Assembly: GCA_017883605.1 (NCBI GenBank)
Contig: JADGNH010000113.1
Span: 1-6,338, forward strand
Origin: Methanobacteriaceae archaeon
GTDB lineage: Archaea > Methanobacteriota > Methanobacteria > Methanobacteriales > Methanobacteriaceae
Reading direction: 5' to 3'
Length of the DNA stretch: 6,338 bases
Below the pieces are notes generated by a model. That model worked only from the letters and a program-made list of their open reading frames with translations. It ran no database searches and was not told the origin of the DNA. Positions within the stretch are counted from its first letter, which is position 1; each line of letters opens with the position of its first letter. Made by a program: the position numbers and the translations under genes. Below are positions 1 through 4,946 of the stretch, piece by piece.

Positions 1-1362
1 CCTGAAGAAGTTCCAAAGAAGTACTTAGATATTCTCCGATCTTTTTTTCGTAAATTTGCTCAACAAAATCTTGTTCTAACATTTAAATTGTTGGAAATTT
101 TGGAATTATTTGAATCTCAAGGTATTGTTGCAATTTCATACAAAGGACCTGTGTTGGCGCAGTTAGCCTATGGAGATGTCTTATTGGGAAATTTTGATCA
201 TCTGGATCTACTCATCTGGGAAGATGATGCTCAAAAAGTCAAAGAACTACTCCTTTCTCAAGGTTATAAGCTGGATCTTCATCCTTATCCTGGAAGCGAG
301 CATAATTTTATTAAATCCCAACCAGAAAACAATTTTATCCAGGAAGATACTGGTATTATTATAAAAATAAGATGGAAATTTGTAAAGACCTACTTTTCTT
401 CGCCTCATGATTTGGAAAGTTTATGGAATGTTGAAAGATTAAAACCTGTTTATGTTAATGATTTTAAGGTTATGGCCCTCTCACCGGAAGATTTACTTTT
501 AATTCTATCTATTCGATTTGTTGAAGGTCGTTGGAAATCTTTAAGCCAGATTTGTGACATTACCGGGTTAATCCAAAGAAATGATGATTTAAATTGGATA
601 AAAATTTTAGAGCAGTCTGAAAAATTCCGTGTAAAAAGGATATTATCTATTAATCTTTCATTGGGAAAGGAACTATTGGGAATGAAACTTCCCGATGAAG
701 TTTTGAATAGAATAGAATCTGATAAATCTGCAAGAGCAATTTCAACATCTATTAAAGAGAAGTTTTATATCAATAAAAACATTTCAACAGTGCATAAAGA
801 AGCATTTTCACGTTTTAAAGTTAGAGAAAATAGATTAGATGGATTAAAGGATTATCTCAAAGTCCAATTATTAGATGAACTTAAACTGTTTGGTGGTCCT
901 AAAGAACGTATACCTTTTATCCCGACCCCTGAAGAAGTCGTTAATAGAATGTTAGAACTTGCTGAACCCGGTCCCGGAGATATAATTTATGATCTTGGTT
1001 GTGGCGATGGAAGGATCGTGATCACTGCCGCCAGAGAATATGGAATACCGGGAGTGGGCGTAGATCTGGATCCTCGATGTATTGAAGAATCAAGGAAAAA
1101 TGCAAAAAAAGAGGGGGTAGAACATCTGACAACTTTCATAAAAGAAGATGTTATGAAAGTTGACATATCTAAAGCAACAATATTAGCTCTTTATATGGGT
1201 TTTGATACTAATATTAAACTTATACCTAAGATTAAAAAACAAGTTAAGCCAGGAACACGGATTATATCACACCGCTTTCCTATGGGTGAATGGAATCCTG
1301 TTAAAAGTGATATAATGTATTACAAAGGTACTATTGTTCCCATTTATTTATGGAAAACCTAG
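1..1362 (+). CDS. Nucleotidyltransferase (PF14907-like) fused to class I SAM methyltransferase, 5' partial
   Basis: The frame is open from base 1 with no stop, so the TTG at 88 is probably internal and the gene begins outside the window; 453 codons are visible. Visible residues about 30-230 resemble the PF14907 nucleotidyltransferase family (seen near PqqD and HprK-like genes): YKGPVLAQLAYGD, then an LDLLI strand, then an LLLSQGYKL segment. Visible residues about 295-453 look like a methyltransferase: IPFIPTPEEVV, SAM-binding motif DLGCGDGR at 331-338, and GVDLDP. This half resembles, by eye, small prokaryotic relatives of the FAM173 lysine methyltransferases. The junction is in frame without a stop, so this is a fusion. 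The usual R...D-L-D catalytic pattern reads G-N-F-D-H-L-D here, which suggests an altered nucleotidyltransferase site. A PqqD gene follows after 55 bases, probably in the same operon. Substrates are unknown. Confidence 0.85.
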   Translation, partial: PEEVPKKYLDILRSFFRKFAQQNLVLTFKLLEILELFESQGIVAISYKGPVLAQLAYGDVLLGNFDHLDLLIWEDDAQKVKELLLSQGYKLDLHPYPGSEHNFIKSQPENNFIQEDTGIIIKIRWKFVKTYFSSPHDLESLWNVERLKPVYVNDFKVMALSPEDLLLILSIRFVEGRWKSLSQICDITGLIQRNDDLNWIKILEQSEKFRVKRILSINLSLGKELLGMKLPDEVLNRIESDKSARAISTSIKEKFYINKNISTVHKEAFSRFKVRENRLDGLKDYLKVQLLDELKLFGGPKERIPFIPTPEEVVNRMLELAEPGPGDIIYDLGCGDGRIVITAAREYGIPGVGVDLDPRCIEESRKNAKKEGVEHLTTFIKEDVMKVDISKATILALYMGFDTNIKLIPKIKKQVKPGTRIISHRFPMGEWNPVKSDIMYYKGTIVPIYLWKT

Positions 1363-1417
1363 TTTTCTAAATTGAGATCATGCAAGTAGCAGATAATATG
1401 GAAATTGGTAGATTAAT

Positions 1418-1711
1418 ATGGAAATTTCATCTAATTCAACAGTGGTAGGGGCAAAAAATGTAATATCCTGCGATCTGGTAGGGGAGCTGGCCTTACTTAA
1501 CTTAAAAAACGGGGCATATTATGTGCTGGACGCTCAAGGAGCCGGCATATGGAATCTGATCCAGAAACCGAATACCCTGAAGGACGTTCTGGAAGTGCTT
1601 TTAAAGGAGTATGATGTGGATAAAGAACAATGTAAGCAGGATTTAATGGAATTAATTCAAGAACTTGTAGATAAGGGATTGGTTGAAATTAAAAGTGGAC
1701 CTGTTAACTAA
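1418..1711 (+). CDS. PqqD-family peptide-binding protein (RRE), first copy
   Basis: This 97-residue protein has the length and pattern of PqqD-type RiPP recognition elements: a beta-rich N-terminal half with LVGELALLNLKNGAYYVLD, the GAGIWNLI helix start, a TLKDVLEVLLKEYDVD helix, and the C-terminal helix LMELIQELVDKGLVEI. Such domains bind the leader of a precursor peptide and hand it to a modifying enzyme. The ATG at 1418 was chosen because an upstream ATG at 1398 is out of frame and stops early. A weak GGTAGA sits about 6 bases before the start. The gene follows the nucleotidyltransferase-methyltransferase fusion on the same strand and is likely co-transcribed with it. Its sequence is clearly different from the second PqqD in this window, so it may serve a different enzyme or precursor. 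The family call is firm; the partner is not visible. Confidence 0.88.
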   Translation: MEISSNSTVVGAKNVISCDLVGELALLNLKNGAYYVLDAQGAGIWNLIQKPNTLKDVLEVLLKEYDVDKEQCKQDLMELIQELVDKGLVEIKSGPVN

Positions 1712-1744
1712 AAGCAGGATCTAAAACAAACTAGATGGTTATGA

Positions 1745-1769
1745 TAAAAAATTATTTATATAAAAAAAA
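1745..1769 (-). terminator. T-tract terminator of the zinc-ribbon methyltransferase gene
   Basis: Read on the minus strand, an uninterrupted run of eight T follows directly after the TAA stop at 1770, and a run of six T follows about ten bases later. No stable stem is evident. Archaeal RNA polymerase commonly terminates at such U-tracts. The spacer is convergent, and the plus strand has its own T5 run at 1773-1777, so both transcripts may end here. Confidence 0.45.
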
Positions 1770-2651
1770 TTATTTTTGATTTTCAAGGGTGTGATTGCTA
1801 CTTTTATTTTTTTCACAGATAAAAATGATATCATTACCAATTAAGGTACCCCAAGTTCCCTTCCAATAACCCTGCCAGCCAAAAATACGGTTGAGGAAGG
1901 ATATATCTTTTGTTGGTAATTTTTTGGTGCTGAGAATTGACACTACTTTGAAACCTGAATTTTCAAGTTCATTGATTTCCTTTTTGACCCAGGAGACGTC
2001 GTTAACTTTTTTTGAAAACTGGAATGAGGGAAACCTCCGGCCTTTAATATCAAAAGCAATAAACTGGATAGATTGTAACCAGTAGTTCCATAAGGTAAAG
2101 GCCAGCACCCCCCCTGGCTTAAGAACCCTTGCACACTCCGGGAAACATTTATCCAGTTTAATATATCGAAAAGAGTGGTAGCCCCCGATTATGGTGTCGA
2201 AATAGTCATCGGGAAAGGGAAGATATTCTCCCACACCCCGCACCAGATCAAATTTTCTTTTATTAATCCCTTGTTTAAGAAGATTTAAAGAAGGTTCAAG
2301 GCCAATATAACAGCCACCTTCCTTCTCAACTTCCTTTTTCAACCGAGCAGTACCACAGCCCACCTCCAGAACCATTTTTCCATCTGCACACTGTTCAAGC
2401 AGCGGTTTATCAATGGCCTGCAGACGTTCATTGTGGGTATGTTCTATGTAGCTGTCATAATCGTATTCTATATTCTCCCAAATTTCCACCATTCCTTTTA
2501 TGTCCTCATCTAAAATAGCAGGTATCATATCCGGGATGCCATCAATAATCTCATAAAAAACGTTGCAGTGGGAACACTGCAGTGAATCATTTTGGGGGAT
2601 AAGTTCACCTTTACATATAGAACATCTTAAAAAATTGAGAGAGCCTGTCAT
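1770..2651 (-). CDS. Class I SAM-dependent methyltransferase with N-terminal zinc ribbon
   Basis: The 293-residue product begins with a Trm112-like zinc ribbon: C10-x2-C13 and C26-x2-C29 followed by FYEIIDGIPDMIP. The Methyltransf_11-type Rossmann domain then carries motif I VLEVGCGTA (94-102), the acidic GLEPS loop (117-121), a GEYLPFPDDYFD motif (140-151) and CARVLKPGGVLAFTLW. The C-terminal third is less recognisable. This architecture is widespread and its substrates vary (small molecules, lipids, quinone-like compounds, peptides), so none can be assigned. The ATG at 2651 is preceded by GGAGAA at 2666-2661, nine bases away. A 217-base spacer with TATA-like boxes and repeats separates it from the peptidase gene upstream on the same strand, so it is probably transcribed on its own. 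Tailoring of the neighbouring peptide is possible but unproven. Confidence 0.88.
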   Translation of the reverse strand: MTGSLNFLRCSICKGELIPQNDSLQCSHCNVFYEIIDGIPDMIPAILDEDIKGMVEIWENIEYDYDSYIEHTHNERLQAIDKPLLEQCADGKMVLEVGCGTARLKKEVEKEGGCYIGLEPSLNLLKQGINKRKFDLVRGVGEYLPFPDDYFDTIIGGYHSFRYIKLDKCFPECARVLKPGGVLAFTLWNYWLQSIQFIAFDIKGRRFPSFQFSKKVNDVSWVKKEINELENSGFKVVSILSTKKLPTKDISFLNRIFGWQGYWKGTWGTLIGNDIIFICEKNKSSNHTLENQK

Positions 2652-2705
2652 TTATTCGAGTTCTCCGTCAATGAAATTTATTTCGAGTTTTTCAGTTAAT
2701 GGAAT
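2651..2705. repeat. Imperfect 27/29-base tandem duplication in the methyltransferase leader
   Basis: Bases 2651-2677 and 2677-2705 align as two copies, sharing TTTAT, TCGAGTT, an AATG core and a closing AAT, with a few substitutions and small length differences. The copy nearest the gene contains the start codon and the GGAGAA ribosome binding site (minus strand). The distal copy has lost the binding site. The alignment was made by eye. Confidence 0.55.
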
Positions 2706-2711
2706 TTAAAA

Positions 2712-2733
2712 AATATAAACATAAATATTTAAA
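2712..2733 (-). promoter_or_regulatory. Candidate archaeal TATA region for the zinc-ribbon methyltransferase gene
   Basis: Read on the minus strand, this stretch contains TTTAAATA (2733-2726) and TTTATATT (2719-2712), both close to the archaeal TATA consensus. A transcript starting about 25 bases further on would have a leader of roughly 40 bases before the ATG at 2651. The surroundings are AT-rich, so chance TATA-like matches are easy to find. Confidence 0.4.
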
Positions 2734-2742
2734 TCTTCTATA

Positions 2743-2806
2743 GATTATTTAAAGGGGATGGTTGGATTATTTAAAGGGGATGATTGGATTATTGAATGAG
2801 ATAATG
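2743..2806. repeat. 22-base tandem repeat, two near-identical copies plus a degenerate third
   Basis: Units at 2743-2764 and 2765-2786 both begin GATTATTTAAAGGGGATG and differ at only one base of 22. A degenerate 20-base unit follows at 2787-2806 (GATTATTGAATGAGATAATG). Just beyond, the 10-mer GGTTATTACA occurs at 2814-2823 and again at 2835-2844, 21 bases apart, which may be a decayed continuation. The array lies between the end of the peptidase gene and the promoter region of the zinc-ribbon methyltransferase gene. Its role is unknown; a 22-base period is about two helical turns. Confidence 0.8.
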
Positions 2807-2846
2807 GATTTGGGGTTATTACAAGGTATTTATTGGTTATTACATG

Positions 2847-2872
2847 TTAATTTCATGATTTGTTGAAATTAA
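2847..2872 (-). terminator. Inverted repeat overlapping the peptidase stop codon
   Basis: A perfect 9-base inverted repeat, TTAATTTCA (2847-2855) and TGAAATTAA (2864-2872), with an 8-base loop, straddles the TAA stop of the peptidase gene at 2871-2869. It is AT-only apart from one G:C pair and has no clean T-tract behind it. It could be a weak terminator or an end-processing hairpin for the operon transcript. Confidence 0.35.
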
Positions 2873-3402
2873 ACTCCTTTGAAACGGCTGAAAAGACTGA
2901 TACTACTGAATTTAGAACTGAAATACAAAGAGAGCCTTGAAATTATTCTAAAACTTTTTACAGCAATTCTTAAAAAAAAGTAAACTAAAGGAGATATAAT
3001 GGCCATTAACCGATTGAAATAACGGTTAAATAAACTATCAAACCTAATGGTACGGTTACCTCGCTCTAACATTACCGCCTTTCCCCTGACTTGAGAGGGC
3101 TTGAAAGGAAGATCAGGAAGAGGCAGATTATCTCCTCTGGTGACAAAAAACGGATCACCGTTGATCTGCTGTTTTTTTATTAATCGGTGCAGAAAAAATT
3201 GGCCTTTGTTCTGGAAAAACAGCAAATCTCCCAGGCGGATGCTTCCTAATTCGGCAGGTTCCAGGGTAATTATGTCTCCCCCTCTGATAGTGGGGAACAT
3301 ACTACCCCCTAAAGCTCGAAACCGTAATTTTTTACCCCTTTCCAGGGTTTCTCTCATCAATTCCATTTCCAGGCTTTCTTTTTCACTATCTCTTTCGTAC
3401 AT
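2869..3402 (-). CDS. S26/S24-type signal-peptidase-like serine protease with C-terminal membrane segment
   Basis: The 177-residue product has the signal peptidase boxes in order: GGSMFPTIRGGD with nucleophile Ser34, FFLHRLIKK with His72 where bacterial type I enzymes carry Lys, and RGDN at 89-92. A Ser-His pair is the pattern of archaeal, SipW and ER-type signal peptidases. The usual N-terminal membrane anchor is absent. Instead a hydrophobic stretch at about 132-148 (LMAIISPLVYFFLRIAV) is followed by a basic, serine-rich tail. The ATG at 3402 has only a weak AAAGAG before it; Met13 and Met16 are alternative starts that would leave the catalytic core intact. The gene lies 87 bases after the precursor peptide gene. 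The natural inference is that it removes the leader, or processes the modified peptide at the membrane. General preprotein processing cannot be excluded. Confidence 0.82.
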   Translation of the reverse strand: MYERDSEKESLEMELMRETLERGKKLRFRALGGSMFPTIRGGDIITLEPAELGSIRLGDLLFFQNKGQFFLHRLIKKQQINGDPFFVTRGDNLPLPDLPFKPSQVRGKAVMLERGNRTIRFDSLFNRYFNRLMAIISPLVYFFLRIAVKSFRIISRLSLYFSSKFSSISLFSRFKGV

Positions 3403-3423
3403 CTCTTTTACACACTATGTACC

Positions 3424-3480
3424 CCTAAAACTTTAGGTATTCAACTTCTCTCTCAAGAAGTTCGGTGGAATTTTATTCCA
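3424..3480 (-). promoter_or_regulatory. Three consecutive inverted repeats between precursor and peptidase genes
   Basis: Three perfect inverted repeats stand in a row in the 87-base spacer. TGGAAT/ATTCCA occupies 3466-3480 with a 3-base centre. AACTTCT/AGAAGTT occupies 3443-3462 with a 6-base loop. CCTAAA/TTTAGG occupies 3424-3437 with a 2-base centre, too tight for a full hairpin and more like a protein-binding palindrome. A TATA-like TAAATTAATTT (minus strand, 3492-3482) sits directly upstream and overlaps the precursor stop. The element could be an operator set for a peptidase promoter, or RNA stems that end or protect the precursor mRNA. The symmetry is seen directly; the function is inferred. 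Confidence 0.5.
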
Positions 3481-3489
3481 CAAATTAAT

Positions 3490-3618
3490 TTATGATGTAC
3501 CTGGAATAGTCGTCTTGCAGACACCAGCGTCTGGTTGCTTAGCGCAGGTCAGCACTGTTTTTTCAAATAGTCTTTCTGATTTGATTTGGGGTTTTTGGTA
3601 TTTTTTCTTTTCATCCAT
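3490..3618 (-). CDS. RiPP precursor peptide, 42 residues
   Basis: This short gene lies directly after the radical SAM gene and overlaps its end by 8 bases. A perfect GAGGTGA ribosome binding site stands 5 bases before its ATG. The product is 42 residues with a charged, lysine-rich leader: it opens MDEKKK, then YQKPQI (7-12), SERLFEK (14-20) and TVL. The Y-x-x-P-x-I pattern matches the Y-x-x-P-x-L motif that PqqD-type domains bind in lasso-type leaders. The likely core starts near Thr24/Cys25, contains Cys25 and Cys34 (C-x8-C), and ends PGTS with a C-terminal Ser. Position, size, binding site and motif all support a substrate of the adjacent radical SAM/PqqD pair. The leader boundary and the modification (for example sulfur-to-alpha-carbon thioethers at the two Cys) cannot be read from sequence. 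It does not match a named peptide family that I recognise. Confidence 0.88.
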   Translation of the reverse strand: MDEKKKYQKPQIKSERLFEKTVLTCAKQPDAGVCKTTIPGTS

Positions 3619-4651
3619 TTTCTTCACCTCTCAGTTGGTTTAATAATAAAGCTTCTTGACAAGTTCTTCGGGCGGGGATCATAACATCACCCTCCTCTAT
3701 ATAGCTAATTCCAGGACAATAGCGACAGTCATCAATAAGTTCGCATTGGGAACAAGCGGGTAATTTAGAGATGCGGAGTGAACTGATATCTAACATTTGT
3801 GGTGAATGATACCATATTTCTTCTAAAGATTTCTCTTTTAGATTTCCACAGGGAACTTTAAATTGGACACAGGGGGAAACATCCCCATAAGGTGAGATAT
3901 ATAAGAAACTATGAGCCGCAGAACAGGGGATATCATTAGCAAAACGTTTAAGGTGGGGTTCTATCGGGTCATCTAATGTTAATTCTAATAATGGATCAGC
4001 AAGAACTTCCTGTAACTCATTTGAACTGATTTGGAATTGAAGTGGGGATCTGTCCCCATCAAATTTGGGAGTTACCTGGAAGTCCACTTTAAAGTCCGCT
4101 CCTAATATTTGGGCCAATTCATGGACTTGAGGATAATCATTTAGGTTCTGTTTCATGATTACAGTATTAATTCTAAGTTCTAAACCTCTTTCCCTAATTA
4201 GTTCTGCAGCATTAATAACTTTTTCCAGGGATCCTGGAACACCGGTTATCCCGTCATGGACTTCGGGATTGGTACTGTAAATACTTAGGTTTATTAGATC
4301 AGGATTCAAGGCTGCTAATTTGTCTGCTACCTTCTCATCCACCAACAGACCGTTGGTCATAATTCTAAGGGCAAAATTTAACTTTCTGGCATACTCCGCT
4401 ATTTCAAAGAAGTCTTTTCTGGTTAGAACTTCCCCTCCACTCAAAATAAGAAAAAGAGTATCCATTGCCGCTAATTGATCCATAATATCCTTTATTTCAG
4501 AAGTTTTTAGCTCATCACGCTCTTCTTTTTTCACATAACAGTGTACACAGTTGGTATTGCAGTTATAGGTGAGGTCAAAGTGGCAGGATAAGAGTATTCT
4601 TTTAGCAATTGCCTTATCATTTACAATATTAAATAAACTCTCCTTTGACAT
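3611..4651 (-). CDS. Radical SAM/SPASM peptide-modifying enzyme
   Basis: The 346-residue protein has the radical SAM cluster motif C31-x3-C35-x2-C38, the SAM-binding SGGE motif (71-74) and MTNG (98-101). Its C-terminal SPASM domain follows the known seven-cysteine layout: C243-x12-G256-x4-C261, then C300-x2-C303-x5-C309-x2-C312, then C331. That indicates two auxiliary iron-sulfur clusters in addition to the SAM cluster. Enzymes of this type install thioether or carbon-carbon links, or other radical changes, on precursor peptides. It lacks its own N-terminal PqqD-like domain, which fits the separate PqqD gene immediately upstream. The ATG at 4651 is one base after the PqqD stop, with TGGAG about 10 bases before it. 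The 3' end overlaps the precursor gene. The family is certain; the exact chemistry and bond are not. Confidence 0.95.
   Translation of the reverse strand: MSKESLFNIVNDKAIAKRILLSCHFDLTYNCNTNCVHCYVKKEERDELKTSEIKDIMDQLAAMDTLFLILSGGEVLTRKDFFEIAEYARKLNFALRIMTNGLLVDEKVADKLAALNPDLINLSIYSTNPEVHDGITGVPGSLEKVINAAELIRERGLELRINTVIMKQNLNDYPQVHELAQILGADFKVDFQVTPKFDGDRSPLQFQISSNELQEVLADPLLELTLDDPIEPHLKRFANDIPCSAAHSFLYISPYGDVSPCVQFKVPCGNLKEKSLEEIWYHSPQMLDISSLRISKLPACSQCELIDDCRYCPGISYIEEGDVMIPARRTCQEALLLNQLRGEENG
3624..3630 (-). promoter_or_regulatory. Strong ribosome binding site of the precursor gene
   Basis: GAGGTGA on the minus strand lies 5 bases before the ATG at 3618, inside the last codons of the radical SAM gene. 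It is among the best matches to the 16S rRNA 3' end in the window. It supports the precursor as a translated gene and suggests high or coupled expression. Confidence 0.8.
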
Positions 4652-4652
4652 C

Positions 4653-4946
4653 TTAAGATTTCTCCAGGGGATGTGATGACAATGTTATCATATCTTTATT
4701 TAACAGGTCATTTATGAAGTCCACACAATCATTTTCAGAGGTTTCCCGGTCGATCTCAAATTCTTGTGATAACCTCTCTACAATATCACTTAAGGTAGCC
4801 TGTCCATCCAGCTGCTCCCATATAAAGGTAGCCACGGGATTTAAAGTGTGAAAAGTGCTCTTTTTGAGGTTTACTATCACTACTTCTCCATTTATGATCC
4901 TGTATGCAATATTATTCTTCTTTATACTTATATATTTATTCATCAT
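4653..4946 (-). CDS. PqqD-family peptide-binding protein (RRE), second copy
   Basis: The frame is open back to an ATG at 5012, but that 119-residue version would add a non-PqqD extension read out of the upstream kinase gene. An ATGATG at 4946-4941 preceded by GGAGGATCA, 7 bases away, is the credible start and gives 97 residues (96 from the second ATG). The domain shows IINGEVVIVNLKKSTFHTLNP, ATFIWEQLDG, a TLSDIVERLSQEFEID helix, and a C-terminal DCVDFINDLLNKDMI helix, the usual PqqD layout. The start overlaps the end of the kinase gene, and the radical SAM gene begins one base after the stop, so the three are probably translationally coupled. The inferred role is to bind the Y-x-x-P-x-I leader of the precursor and deliver it to the radical SAM enzyme. 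It has poor identity with the other PqqD at 1418. Confidence 0.9.
   Translation of the reverse strand: MMNKYISIKKNNIAYRIINGEVVIVNLKKSTFHTLNPVATFIWEQLDGQATLSDIVERLSQEFEIDRETSENDCVDFINDLLNKDMITLSSHPLEKS

Noticed and set aside
2780..2866. 28-codon plus-strand frame starting ATGATTGGA, preceded by GGGG.
   Set aside because: It begins inside the 22-base tandem repeat, the G-run abuts the ATG with no proper spacing, and nothing in the product resembles a known peptide.
3101..3436. 111-codon plus-strand frame opposite the peptidase gene.
   Set aside because: It is antisense to a clear signal-peptidase-like gene and shows no recognisable domain.
3490..3618. Reading the precursor as a lasso peptide because of Y-x-x-P-x-I, kinase and PqqD.
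   Set aside because: The lasso leader continuation (Gly and a Thr at position -2) is not seen, and no cyclase or B2 protease is in the window, whereas a radical SAM/SPASM enzyme is adjacent. A lasso set beyond the left edge cannot be ruled out.
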